In this document: one piece after another, positions 50,198-62,070 of the stretch
Position numbering within the stretch: the stretch's first letter is position 1
How the letters are laid out: the number at the start of each line of letters is the position of its first letter
Origin: Rhynochetos jubatus
Taxonomy: Eukaryota; Chordata; Aves; Eurypygiformes; Rhynochetidae
Length of the DNA: 64,000 bases
NCBI GenBank assembly: GCA_027574665.1
Contig: CM050676.1
Span: forward strand, 920,157-984,156
Direction: 5' to 3'
Program-made: the position numbers and the translations under genes
Notes under the pieces: generated by a model
What the model was told of the DNA's origin: nothing
The model's database searches: none
What the model saw: the letters and a program-made list of their open reading frames with translations, nothing else

Positions 50198-51516
50198 GGA
50201 CCCGTGGCCAGCGGCTCTGCGTAGCCTCTGCATCGGCTGGCTCTTGGTCCGAGGGACCCGTGGCCAGCGGCTCTGCGTAGCCTCTGCATCGGCTGGCTCT
50301 TGGTCCGAGGGACCCGTGGCCAGCGGCTCTGCGTAGCCTCTGCATCGGCTGGCTCTTGGTCCGAGGGACCCGTGGCCAGCGGCTCTGCGTAGCCTCTGCA
50401 TCGGCTGGCTCTTGGTCCGAGGGACCCGTGGCCAGCGGCTCTGCGTAGCCTCTGCATCGGCTGGCTCTTGGTCCGAGGGACCCGTGGCCAGCGGCTCTGC
50501 GTAGCCTCTGCATCGGCTGGCTCTTGGTCCGAGGGACCCGTGGCCAGCGGCTCTGCGTAGCCTCTGCATCGGCTGGCTCTTGGTCCGAGGGACCCGTGGC
50601 CAGCGGCTCTGCGTAGCCTCTGCATCGGCTGGCTCTTGGTCCGAGGGACCCGTGGCCAGCGGCTCTGCGTAGCCTCTGCATCGGCTGGCTCTTGGTCCGA
50701 GGGACCCGTGGCCAGCGGCTCTGCGTAGCCTCTGCATCGGCTGGCTCTTGGTCCGAGGGACCCGTGGCCAGCGGCTCTGCGTAGCCTCTGCATCGGCTGG
50801 CTCTTGGTCCGAGGGACCCGTGGCCAGCGGCTCTGCGTAGCCTCTGCATCGGCTGGCTCTTGGTCCGAGGGACCCGTGGCCAGCGGCTCTGCGTAGCCTC
50901 TGCATCGGCTGGCTCTTGGTCCGAGGGACCCGTGGCCAGCGGCTCTGCATCGGCTGGCTCTTGGTCCGAGGGACCCGTGGCCAGCCGCTCTGCATCGGCT
51001 GGCTCTTGGTCCGAGGGACCCGTGGCCAGCGGCTCTGCGTAGCCTCTGCATCGGCTGGCTCTTGGTCCGAGGGACCTGTGGCCAGCGGCTCTGCGTAGCC
51101 TCTGCATCGGCTGGCTCTTGGTCCGAGGGACCCGTGGCCAGCCGCTCTGCGTAGCCTCTGCATCGGCTGGCTCTTGGTCCGAGGGACCCGTGGCCAGCGG
51201 CTCTGCGTAGCCTCTGCATCGGCTGGCTCTTGGTCCGAGGGGCCCGTGGCCAGCGGCTCTGCGTAGCCTCTGCATCGGCTGGCTCTTGGTCCGAGGGACC
51301 CGTGGCCAGCGGCTCTGCGTAGCCTCTGCATCGGCTGGCTCTTGGTCCGAGGGACCCGTGGCCAGCGGCTCTGCATTGGCTGGCTCTTGGTCCGAGGGAC
51401 CTGTGGCCAGCCGCTCTGCATTGGCTGGCTCTTGGTCCGAGGGACCCGTGGCCAGCCACTCTGTGTAGCCTCTGCATCAGCTGGCTCTTGGCCCCATATC
51501 CGAGGGACCCGTGGCT
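50198..51516 (+). repeat. Minisatellite, 56-bp unit, 24 units plus a partial
   Basis: Units begin GGACCCGTGGCCAGCGGCTC. Unit starts fall every 56 bp from 50198 to 50926 (13 intervals that I read as identical). Two 45-bp units follow (starts 50926 and 50971), then six 56-bp units from 51016, two more 45-bp units (51352 and 51397), and a degenerate 63-bp unit from 51442. The 45-bp units lack 11 bp between two copies of CTCTGC, consistent with slippage. Single-base variants cluster at the right end. The array lies in SBNO2 intron 4 and is not coding in the gene's orientation. Confidence 0.97.
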
Positions 51517-53427
51517 CACCCTGCCGTAAGACCCTTTCTGGAGTGGGCTTCCCCAAACTTCATCACTCGCTCGAGCACCGAGTTCTGAAGTGTGTTCCCA
51601 CAGCAGACTGCAGGGGTTCTGCTTGTGTCCATCCTTCTGGAACAGGAGAAACCGGGAAGAGCTGAGCTGTGGGACACGGCGTGCGGGGTTGGGATCTTCA
51701 AGCCCTTCCAGCCAGGTCCCAGAGGAGGGTTTAACGGAGCAGGTGGAAGGGATGGAGGCAAAGCAGGTCTGCCAGCCCTGGGCGGCAGAACTCCTCTGCC
51801 AACGAGCAGCATTAAATTAGGGGGGGTGTCCCAGAAAACCTCACTGGACGCCCCACAACCAAATAGCCTAATTCCAGAAAATAAGGCGTGGAGAATGGTG
51901 GCAGAGCAGCATTTGAAATAAAGATCCTGCTGCGGGATAATGTCCATCTTTTGCAGACATTCAGCTTCCACCGAAACGTGAAATAAGCGTTGTTACTGCA
52001 AAACCCTCTTATTTCCAGTGAGAAAAAGTTAAAATTCTTATTAATCGGTGTTAAACGGGGGCAAAATAACTCACTTCAAAGCCCGAAGAGCACGAGGGGT
52101 GACCGCTGGAGCAATTTCGCTGAGCAGCTCCTCAAGCACCGTGCCAAAAGCCGAAGCAGCGCTTTCCGGCTGTGGGAGCTGTGCAGCCCCCCCTCAGCCC
52201 ATCGCCCCTTCCCAGCTCCCCCTACACGGTGTCTGGGGCCGCCTCTTCTGCCCCTCATGCTGTCACCTTGTTTTCTTGCTCCTGTCCCTCTGTCGGGCTC
52301 GGCACCTTTTGGCTGAGGGTCGCTTCGGGCTGGGATCAGCCGTATTGGAGTGCTGGTGCGTGGCTTTATCCCGCTGAGGGAAGGAGTCCTGCTCCCTGTT
52401 ATTCCACGATCTGGTGGTTTAGGTGATGATCTTCCCTTTCCCCTGAGGACACTAAGGGAGCTGCTCCCGTTTGCTCCGTATAATTGGTGGAGTAATTAGC
52501 CAAGGCATGGTTTGTGACGGGGCGGGCTGTGCTTATCAGCGTGGCCGTGCGTGAGACAGTTACGCTGCGTTTTGTATCCAGGTCTAATTTACGGGGTTTG
52601 CACGCTCAGCTCGTCAGGGCGGGGATGTAGCACGTTCCTGGGTTTATTGCTCTTTAGATAATGTAATTAGCAAAGACAAATGGGAGACTCTGGAGGGGGG
52701 TGACTAATGCTTCGTAACGCTGCAAGGGCTCACTGAAGTCATTTCCAGCGCTAAGATTATCCTCCCTCGGGCTTGGGGGCTGATTTCCTCTTCCCCGTTT
52801 CGGGCTGGTTCCCCGAGCAGAGGGAGTGGTGGTGGGGCTGGGCTCAGGAAGGTGGAGGGTGCTGGATGGTATCCCAGGGTGTTACGGTTCTTTCACACAT
52901 CCTGTTGCCGTTCCAGCCCGGCACGTTCCTCTCCTCGGGACCCTAATGCGCAGAGGCTGCCCTACGGCCCTTCTCACTGCTGTGCCCGTGTTCGCTGGCG
53001 TTTCCTCCTGAACCGACCCCGTCAGTGGGGTTTGCAAAGGAATAAAACCTCTGCAGACGCTTCCGATGAGACCAGGCGGGGGGTCCGAGACCACCTGACT
53101 CCTTGAGACGCTGCTTCCCCGGGCGGCGAAGCCCTCGGCAGAAACGCCCTCGGTCAGATGCTGAAGTGGGTCTGTGTGACAAAGGTTTTCATGGTGAAAA
53201 AACCTAAAAATCCAAAGCTGGGCTTTCCTGGCGATGCCAGCCTTTGGGTTTAGCTCTGGTCTGTAGCGCAGCATCCTCCCAGGCCAGGCTGTCCCTGGGA
53301 GAGGAAAAACGTGTTTCTCCCCAGCATGCACGTTATAATAAAGCCTTTTGTCTCCTAGATGTGAAACCAAGGACGATGATGTCTCCTCTTGCCCGTTGGG
53401 AATAGGAACTAGTTCTGCGCCTCATAA

Positions 53428-53513
53428 ACTGTCTCAGACTGGTTTAGGTTGGAAGGAACCTTAAAGATCATCTCATTCCAGCCCCCTGCTGTGGGCAGGG
53501 GCACCCTCTACCT
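53428..53513 (-). mobile_element. Short, diverged CR1 3' end
   Basis: The plus strand shows GGTTTAGGTTGGAAGGAACC, then TTAAAGATCATCTCATTCCA, then a GTGGGCAGGGGCACCCTC segment. These match the reversed CR1 tail. Only about 85 bp remain, and divergence is higher than in the other copies. Confidence 0.85.
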
Positions 53514-55928
53514 CCTTGTGCGAGCTGAGCTCGGAGGGCGTGTTGGGAGCCGGCCGCACGTCGCGTGAGCTGCGTGGCCGGGCCCGGGGTGAGCTGTTCT
53601 CAGGCTTGCACTGGGGCTCCCCCCTGGCGCCTGTGAAACACAGCGTCTGTGTCTGGGCACTGACCACTGAACCAGCCATGTGGTTCCACTGCGGGTTTGG
53701 AGTGGGAGGGTTGTAGCTCCAGGTCCATCTCAGGAGCTGGCTGTGTCCGTGTGATGGTGGGTGCTCGGAGAAGATAACAGCTGCCACTTCGGGTGCGGGG
53801 CTTTGACAGTAGCTCCTTCAGAGCAAGTCTTCCGAGCCCCTTGGTGTCAGTCTCCGCTGATCCTCTGTGCAGCACCTGCACTCAGACACCCACAGTGGAC
53901 TTTCCAGCTGCTTCGGGTCCTCTGGCTGCGTAAGTCTGGTGTATCAGGTACCGCAGCAGACGGGTGAAGGAGCAGTCCTGCTGTCCTTCTCTCTCCCTCC
54001 TCTGTGGGAACAAAGAGTTGCTGTAAAATTGATGTGAACGCTTGCCCAGCAGTTGTAATACGGGAGTCAAATTAGGTGAATTGTTAAACTCTCTCCCTAA
54101 GCCACAGTGAGCCCAGATGTCAGTGCTCTGTGGTTGGATCTGAAGAGGTGTGATAGCACAGGAACGTGGAGTGGTGACAGCCCAGAGGCTGTTGAACTCC
54201 TGCAGCGCTTGTCCTGGGGATCCTGAGTCCAGAGGAAGAAGTAGAAGCAGAGCGAGGGGGGCTGATGGCTTGTTTCAGCAGCACGGTTCGAGGTAATCGG
54301 CGAGTGTCTCTGCAGGGGTCTGGAAGGTTGAGAGAGGCTACAGACCTTGTTGGGGGGAGTTAGTGGGGAAGAAAATCTCAGTAGTATGACCAGTGTCAGC
54401 TTGAGTGGCATGTGTAGAGCGCTGGGGGTGCAGCAGGCCGGTTCCTGCAGGACGCACGAGGCTCTTGCTCCGGCCAAGAAATGCCGTGTTCACCCACATG
54501 TGTTCCTGACTCCTCAGGTGTGAAACGGAGCCCTCCCTTTCCAGAGATCACTTAATTCCAAGATGATAAGTCTAGGTGCCTGCTGCAGGCTCTGAGAAGC
54601 TTTGGTTTCTGGGTAATCCTAAAATAGCCACAGAAACACCCGGGGAGAGAACTGCACAGGAAACGCTGCCCGGCTGGTGGTGAGCGGCAGCGGTGCGTCA
54701 CACCAGCACCCGGCGTGGGCAGGGGGTGTCCTGCACAGCCCAACGGGCAGCCCCTTCTCGTTAAGCCTTCGGGTACCCCCCCCCCAGGGTTGGTTTTGGA
54801 TGAATACGGAGTTCACGCACCGTGCCTGCCATCTCCGTTATCGCTTGCTCCGTGCATCGGTGCTCTTGCGCAGCTGCCAGCGCCAGCACCCGCGGCTTCG
54901 GGGCAGAGACCGTCTTCTCGGGAGCCAAACACGGCGGATCTGGGAAGAAGGTGAAGGGCACGTGGCCTGACGGCTTTAAACGCTGCACCGACATAACTCC
55001 TGATAGCGAGCAGGGGGGAGCGTGGCCCAGCTCTTGGCTTGAAGCCCTTAGGAACAGTGCGAGCGGGCTGCGCCGCTCCTGGGTTTGTGCCGGGCAGGGC
55101 TAAGTGACTTTTAAAAACCTCTGGCTGCCTTTCTGCCTTGTAGTGGGAAACTGCCCCTTAACTGGAAACGAACAGCGATTTCTCCTCGTATCAGACGCTG
55201 CGGCTCTCCTGGCAGCCGTGCTGCGGTATTATCGCGCTCGCTTGGTTATCTGGCTGGGTGCTGCCAGACCGACCCTTGGGAAGGACCACAAACCCCCCCG
55301 GTGGTGTTGGCAGCGTCCTGTGGGGCACCGAGAAGGACGCGTTGGGCCGTTTGCCTATCCCTGTGGGACAGAGGCACGTCTCCAGCAGATCCAGCGTGCT
55401 GGAGCTTGGTGTTTCTGCGTACGTTGCTCTCCAGCAAACAGCAGGCAAAGATTTTGTGCTTTGGAAACGCTTGGAAGCGGTGGTTGATGTGGAAGGAGAG
55501 GTGGTGGAGTCAGGGGAGGGGCAGGGTTCTGTGCTAAGGATGTGGTGTGAGAAGCACTTTTCTGGTGTCACTTCTTGCCACTTGGAATTTGCCAAACCAG
55601 ACAAGGAATGGGTAGTAGGGAGGGGATTGAAGGCTCTTCCTGAGCTTAGAGCCGTGTGACTCAAACCGACGTCGTCACCTGTAAACCATCTCGGCACAGG
55701 CACCAGGAAAAGAGCACGGGCAGAGCCCGATGCTCGTCACAAAGCAGATCCCCTTCTTGTCCAGACTGAGGCATGCCCTTGGGAAAAGGAGTGGTAGATG
55801 CGCCAAGTTCTGTCTCGACGCAAAGCCGGGCGACGCGAGCGCTCCCTCCCCCCGCTCCTGGCAGCCTCCTCCTTGGCGTAAGGAGTCTGATTTTCTTCTG
55901 AAGTCTCCAAGTATTGCTGTGTCATCCA

Positions 55929-56046
55929 GCCTGGGTGAGGCTGGGAGCAACCTGGGCTATGGAAGGGGTCCCTGCCCACGGCAGGGGGGTTGGAACTGGA
56001 TGATCTTTAAGGTCCCTTCCAACCCAAACCATTCCATGATTCTGTG
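55929..56046 (+). mobile_element. CR1 LINE 3' end, sense, just upstream of exon 5
   Basis: Contains GGTGAGGCTGGGAGCAACCT, then GGATGATCTTTAAGGTCCC, and ends AACCCAAACCATTCCATGA. Only the last 118 bp are present. It ends about 420 bp upstream of SBNO2 exon 5. Confidence 0.93.
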
Positions 56047-56462
56047 GGCTCCCAGGCGTGACTGGAATACTGGAGTCCTTCGGATGTTGGGCTGAGGCCT
56101 TTTCGTCACCCCTGGGCAGTCTTTTTTGTCACATACAACACTGAGGTGACCAACATCCTGCCGAATGCTCCTCTTTCCCCTGCTCCTGCGTGCGGAGATG
56201 CAGGAGTTAGTCTCAAACACCTCCTGGTGCTTCTGTCCGGCCGGTGTTTTTCTTAGTTTTTCCAGAAGCTGAGATTTTAAAACGGGTGCACAGGGCTTGT
56301 CCTCGTGGAGAAGTTAATTTCCAGGCTTTGTGGAGTGGGAGGTATCCGAGCTGCTCATTCAGCAGCAAGAAATTAAAGCTTCCTGCGTGAGTCGGTGTGA
56401 GAACGGAGCTCCCTGATCTTCTCACCCTGCGTCCTCTAACTCTGGCCATTTCTCCGTTTCAG

Positions 56463-56627
56463 GATTCTTCATACCTCGATGAGCTCTCCAACAACACCTC
56501 CCTCTTCTCGTCCCCCGCGGATTCCCTCTCTGACATTGCGGATCCCAAGGATTTCTTGCCTGCCGATAGCCTGAACCACGTGCCAACACTATGGGATGTA
56601 AACACGCCGCAGCAGAACCAAATAGAG
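56463..56627 (+). CDS. SBNO2: SBNO2 coding exon 5, residues 111-165
   Basis: A 165-nt, phase 0-0 exon between CCGTTTCAG and GAG|GTACGG. Its peptide has [11 protein letters not shown], the serine-rich [10 protein letters not shown] and DFLPADSLN, motifs I recognise from SBNO2. With DSSY at its start it follows directly on exon 4 ending GDFPQ. Because both borders are phase 0, skipping or circularising this exon would keep the frame. There is no catalytic domain. The region is acidic and Ser-rich, probably disordered. Confidence 0.95.
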
Positions 56628-59472
56628 GTACGGTCTGCTGCTCTCCCGTCCGACAGTACCTAACCTCACGCTTCATCCCGTGGTGTTTTCCCCAAGGAAT
56701 TAAGAAGCCAACCCAGTTCCCTACCGGGGTGAAGTTACAATGCCACGATGCTGTTTCACTGTTACCAGCTTCACCGGGGGAGGGGAGGGATGAAGTGATT
56801 ACACGTACATTAGTCTCCCGGAAGCAGGAGAGAATCCGGACATCCCCAGAGGGATGTGTGCACTCTTCCAGAGGCACTAGCTCTTTCTCCTGGCAGCGGG
56901 GGCAGGTAGGTGCATCACGAGGGGGTTGTGTCCCTAAAGCACTCAGCACGTCCAGAGTGGCCGGCAACAGGGCGCTCAGGGATGCTGAAAAGATGGATTC
57001 CAGGAAAACTACCGTGACTTAGGCCATTAGCTGTCCCCAGCAGCAGCCACCAGCCTTTGTTTATTCTCCATGGCAAGTATTTTAGTAACAACGACTGAGA
57101 AACCACTCTGTCCCTACCTGAGACTAACCATTTGTGGTTACGTGCGAGCCCAGGTCCCTGCGGGCTTTTCCTGGGCGTGTGATCTCCCGCCAGTCCCACA
57201 GACACGCGGTTCTGCGCGCTGTTACCAGCCCGCTGCCCTCTGCTTCCCCCCCCTCCCCGGGCCGGTCTGTTGGGACCGATGGCTCGCCGTTGCGCAGCGG
57301 TGGCTGTCGGTGGGACCGGCGTCACGCGCATCTGCCGGATCCCCGATCTCTGCTCTCGCAGCGGGCGCCCGGCCGCGCAGGAGCTCTCCCTTGTAGGCGT
57401 CGTGGAGGGCAATCGTTCACCGTGAGCAATGGCCGTGCGTTAGTCGCTTGCATTTCGAGGTTCTGTCGTGTTTTTAGAGGTCAGCGGTGTGCCTGACTGT
57501 ATTTCCGCGGGGAGCGCTGGCTGGTTGCCGCAGCTTGGAAATGAGAGGCTCGGCAGCGGTTCTGTTTTGAAATGCTGCTGCCGTGTGGCTCAATGACAGG
57601 TTGGCGTGGAAGGAGTGTGCCTTGGTGGCGAGGGTGACTGGGGTCGGCGAAGCTCCCGTCTGCCTTAGACTTCTTAGGCCGCTCACCCAGCTCCTCAAAT
57701 CAGACAGCTGAGCTCTTGCTGAAGTCGCTGGGCTTTGATCACCTTTACAGACCGTGGCAGCGTCTGTTTGGCCCTCAGCACGTCTGCAGCCGGAAGCAGG
57801 GAATACCACTGCTTTCCTTCCTGTGGATCAACGCCTCGAGGACGATGGGCTGCGCTGGCGGCAAGGGCTGCGCCAGAATCCGCATGTATCTGGTAACTGG
57901 GCCAGTTTGAACTCGGTCTGGGGCGGTTAGCAGGAAGAGAGCTGAGCTGTTTGAACCAAAGACCTGGCTGAAGGCATCACAGGCTTGTAAACGGGGTGGT
58001 TAAAAAGGACAGGAAGTGGGTACATCCCTCAGGACAGAAAGGGCATGTGCCTTGTCGCTCCTCGTCGCCTGTTAGTAGCGGTTTTTTAACGTAGTAGCCT
58101 AAATCGCTGCAGAAACGCTTAGGGCGTGTCCTGTTTCTCCACACATGAACTCAGGTCGGGGTGCTCGATGCCTGAAAAGGCTCACCCTTTCCTCTGCGGA
58201 GTGTACAGCAGGCAGCTTCCTGGGCAGGGCTGCTCTAAATCCCGTGTAAGGAATGCAAGTGAGAAACAAGTAGGTGTCATGTAGGTGCGAGACCAACTTG
58301 TCTGACCGCGGGCAGCAGCCGTCTCCGGCCCTGCTGCGTGCCGTTCTTCACGTCCTCCCCTCGCCCCTTGTTGTTCTGCAGAGCACTTGGGTTCAGATAA
58401 GGCCAATTAAACTCCTTGGAATTCCACTTATAAACGACTTCCTTTTGAAATGAGTCTCTGGCTATTTTAAACATTGTCTTATCTGTGTTTTCTGAATACA
58501 GAAGTGGCTGGGGTGGGTTTTTAGGGTTGTTTTTTTGTTTCTTGACTGGGTTTGATGTTTCCTGACGAGGTGTCAGTGAAGTACATCCTCCTCAGGAGGT
58601 TTCAGTTTGTTTTGCAGGGGAGCTCACACCACACCGGGTAAACGGATTGTCAGGTTGACTCGCGATTGGCAGCTGTTTTATTACCTGAATTTCAAATGTG
58701 CTGGTTTGGTGGTTGTTAAAGGAGGGAAATCTGTTGGAAAACCTCGAGGCAGTGCCGAAGGAAAGGTTCCTGGCTGTAACATTCAGTACAGGATGGAGAC
58801 TTTGCTGATATCCTGTACCAATATACAAGCAACTTAGATCACCCCTTCCCACACCACCATTGGTTTCCATAAAATTGCAGGAATTCTGGCTTTTGAGCAG
58901 TCAGAGCAGTCACTAAGCTACAGCACAAACGTCAGTCACCGTAGGGAAGCTGGGCAGATGCAGCCCTGCTCCAGGTGGATACGGTACCTGCAGTTGTAGG
59001 GCTGTACTCAGCTTTCACCCAGGAGCCATGGCCAGCCTTGCACTGTCTCAGCAGGACACTAGTTTTCCCAGAATTTCAGTCTGGGGAGGATTCAGGCGGA
59101 GCAGAAACAGCAGCTCTGACCCGTGGGACATCTGGAGAGTGAAGCTGGATGCATCCCGCCTGCGAGACCTGCACGTTGATCCCGGGTACAAGAACGGCCT
59201 CGTGCCTTGGCCTCTTTAAAATACTGAACCGTCTCCTGCCGAGCAGTGATTGGAAGACGCCGCAAGGAAAAGGCGATGTCCGTAGTTTTGCTTTCCCTCT
59301 TCTTTCTGTCACTAGCACTGGGGAAGCGGGTTTGCAGAAGAGAGACAGAACAGAGTGGGAGGGGAGCATCACAGCGAGCCTGCGTGGTGCTGGACTGTCC
59401 CAGCTCGCTAGGAAACCCCGATCTCAAGTGTCCCGTGCCGAAGCTTTAGGTGGAGCGTTTGGGATCGAGGAA

Positions 59473-60040
59473 GAATCACGGAATGGTTTGGGTGGGAAGG
59501 GACCTTAAAGCCCCCCCCAGTGCCACCCCCTGCCATGGGCAGGGACACCTTCCATAGCCCAGGGTGCTCCCAGCCTCATCCAGCCTGGCCTTGGGCACTC
59601 CCAGGGATGGGGCAGCCACAGCTTCTCTGGGCACCTGTCCCAGTGCCCCCCACCCTCTGCGGGAAGAATTCCTTCCTGATGGCCCATCTCCATCTCCCTC
59701 TTTCCCTTTAAACCCGTCACCCCTTGTCCTGTCCCTCCCTGCCCTTGGGAAAAGCCCCCCCAGCTTCCTTGTAGCCCCCCAGGCACTGGAAGGGGCTCTG
59801 AGGTCTCCCCGGAGCTTCCCTTCTCCAGGCTGAACCCCCTAACCCCCCCAGCCTGTCCCCATGGCAGAGGGGCTCCAGTCCTTGGAGCATCCCCGTGGCC
59901 TCCCCTGGCCTCGCTCCCACAGCTCCGTGTCCTCCTGCTGTTGGGGGCCCAGAGCTGGAGGCAGAACTGCAGGGGGGGTCTGCCCAGAGCGGAGCAGAGG
60001 GGCAGAATCCCCTCCCTCGACCCGCTGGCCACGCTGCTCT
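59473..60040 (-). mobile_element. CR1 LINE 3' fragment (long), antisense to SBNO2
   Basis: Begins with AATCACGGAATGGTTTGGG, continues through the whole conserved 3' block and reaches the ORF2 C-terminal region around CTGGCCACGCTGCTCTATGA. It is the closest relative in the window of the inverted copy at 62291-62566; the two differ at only a small number of positions over about 275 bp. Confidence 0.95.
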
Positions 60041-60470
60041 ATGAGCAATCGCCCACTGTAGCTCCTGGTCCCGCCCAGACTGGCCCCAGCAGCGTGTTCT
60101 GAGCCCTGCGGTTCGTTGGTCAGTGCTCCAGCCAGCCGAGGGTTTCTGTCACTTCCTTTGCGATTCCTGAGCTGAGCTGCTCTGTGCCAAAGGCACGCAC
60201 GCTGCTGAACCGGGGAAGCAGGGATTTGTGCTTTGGAGGCTGCGTGATGCAAAAGCAGACCTGCAGTAACTGTCCGCTCCTAGAACTGGGAGAAGCAGAT
60301 CCGTTCTGGCGGATCCGAGCCTTTCTCTTGCCTAAGAAACTTTTGTCCTGAGCTCAGATTTGTAGGTGGAGATGTTTCACCTGCTCTCCAGATTTGTTGG
60401 CACTGAAAATAGCTCTTCCGTCCAGCTTCCTTCTGGTAATTCTGACTCAGGCTTCCAGTAATGGAGGGTG

Positions 60471-60524
60471 TTTTTTTCTTTCTTCTTCTTTTTTTTTTTT
60501 TACATTTTTTTTTAATTTAAAAAA
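60471..60524. repeat. T-rich simple sequence
   Basis: Successive T runs interrupted by C, then A residues (for example TTTTTTTTTTTACATTTT). It lies in SBNO2 intron 5. Confidence 0.85.
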
Positions 60525-61977
60525 GGGAAATAATCGGAGTGTTTATGCTGAAGAACTTCCCATCTTTCACTCGTGCAGGTGGAGCATGGGTCTCTACGTC
60601 TGGCACTCTTCACAGCCTGTAAACTTGAAGTAGTGCTGCTTCTGGAGCTGCTGATGACTTTGGATGCCGTGAGCTGCTGGCATGACTTTGCTCGCTGTCG
60701 GGAAATTCCAGTGTGATTTTGTGTGCGTGGGGGGCAGACAAAGGATCTCCTCGGCTGTGCCTTCCCAGCTAGCAGCGTCTTGGGAGCTCTCCCGGCTGGA
60801 TGGTGCGAAGGCGGCGTTAACTGACGCAGCAGCCGGTACCCGGCAGTCTGCACCCGGAGGGGCCCGGCCAGCCCGCACGGCAGCCTGAGCCCCGATGGGG
60901 AGGTCTCCGTGGCCCCATGGCTGGTCTCTGTCGGGGAGGTCTCTGCGAGCGTGAGGGGAGCTGGCAGCCTGCAGGCTCTGGTGGGCTCAGCAGAGCATCA
61001 TGGCCCTTGAGCTCGGGACGGCCGTGGCCCGGGGCTGTGATCTGAGCAGTTTTCAAATTGCTTTGGCCAGGGTTTTAATCGTGAAATCAGAATTGGGAAA
61101 CCCTTCAGTAAACCCTTGCCTCAGGGGCCCTTGGCAAGAAGACAGAGTGTCGGTGTTCTGATTCAGCGCTCCGTCCTTTGCAGCCATGGCTCCTGGTTGC
61201 AATTTTGTTCGGTCTTTCCCATTCCCCCTTCTTGGCTCCGCTCCAGCCTCTCCTTCTGGTCCCCAACGTGAGGCTGTTTCTCTCCATCAGCAAATCCAAC
61301 CCAGAGCTCTCAGCTGGACTCACCCGCTCCGAGTAAACCACCCGATCCCTGCACAGCTCCTGTAACGGTTCCTGTTTTGTCAGGAATGGCAGAGCAGTTC
61401 TGTACCGAGCTCCCTTCGGAGCGAACGGGAAACCAGTGACCATCGTACCTGCTCCGGCACAGAGCAGCTCCCGTATTCCCACAATAAACCCCCGTCGGGT
61501 CTTGACAGGGACCTGCCGCCTTGTAAGAGTCCTTTGGCAGCGGCTCGTCTCTTGGTGCTGACGGAGGTGTGTGAAAGGCGGGTTATGCTGGAGGTCTCGC
61601 AGCAAAACGTGGTGACCCCTCTTACTGCGGTGTAGTTTGGCAGACAGCCCCCCCCGGTCCCGCCGGGCTTTCATCACGTACGGGCACACGCACAAAATGC
61701 TCACGCTTCCTGCGGGGCTGTATTTACCTTGGTCAGTAATGCCCCGGGTGGCTCTCGACAGAGCCGTGTACGGCATTGCCAAGGTTTATCCGTTTCCAGA
61801 ACGATTCCTCGGGGCTTTTCCTTTGCAAACACAAAGTGTTGAAGTCCACTGACAACGTCAGGGTGTAAGAGCCGAGTACACCACACGAGTATCTTCACTG
61901 TGGCTGTATTTTCATACTTGTTAGTGGGGAGGGCTGATGGTTAAGGTGTTTTCTCACCTACACCCTTTCTCTTCCAG

Positions 61978-62070
61978 CTGTTCTCACCCAGCAGATCCTT
62001 CACTGGCTTGAACAGTTCCAATGACCATGTTCCTGCTGTCCCCAACACCCCGCTCCTCATAAGCTACCAG
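61978..62070 (+). CDS. SBNO2: SBNO2 coding exon 6, residues 166-196
   Basis: A 93-nt, phase 0-0 exon bounded by CTCTTCCAG and CAG|GTGAGA. The peptide starts LFSPSRSFTGL and ends TPLLISYQ, which corresponds to the SBNO2 segment before the acidic stretch. It is short and symmetrical, so skipping or back-splicing would keep the frame. It lies between CR1 copies in opposite orientations, which could favour such events. Confidence 0.94.

Larger units (their letters stand above)
38098..56462 (+). other. SBNO2: SBNO2 intron 4 (18.4 kb)
   Basis: The largest intron in the window, from GTAAGT to TCCGTTTCAG. It contains CR1 fragments at 43270-43713, 46104-46450, 53428-53513 and 55929-56046. It also holds the 56-bp minisatellite at 50198-51516, a G14 run, a TG-rich microsatellite, CpG-rich patches near 38.9-39.2 and 47.18-47.35 kb, and AT-rich islands near 44.1, 47.05 and 52.5 kb. 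I found no supported exon. Confidence 0.8.
56628..61977 (+). other. SBNO2: SBNO2 intron 5
   Basis: The donor is GTACGG and the acceptor TTTCTCTTCCAG. It contains one long CR1 copy (59473-60040), a T-rich stretch (60471-60524) and a CpG-rich patch at about 57130-57480. No other supported feature. Confidence 0.8.

Noticed and set aside
50198-51516. CRISPR-like array
   Set aside because: The whole 56-bp unit repeats with no unique spacers, the host is a bird, and no cas-like gene is present. It is a minisatellite.
50090-51556. Long antisense proteins in the intron 4 array as a real gene
   Set aside because: All three frames are open because the repeat unit lacks stops, so openness is not evidence of selection. 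No promoter or unique coding sequence surrounds it.
54280-54300. GGTTCGAGG resembling a tRNA B box
   Set aside because: No A box at the proper distance and no cloverleaf-compatible flanks. I found no tRNA or rRNA gene in the window.
59505-60032. Gly/Pro-rich open frames of 90-180 codons in CR1 copies (also near 2.1, 26.2, 43.4, 46.2 and 62.4 kb)
   Set aside because: They are near-identical translations of the CR1 3' region out of the ORF2 frame, not genes.
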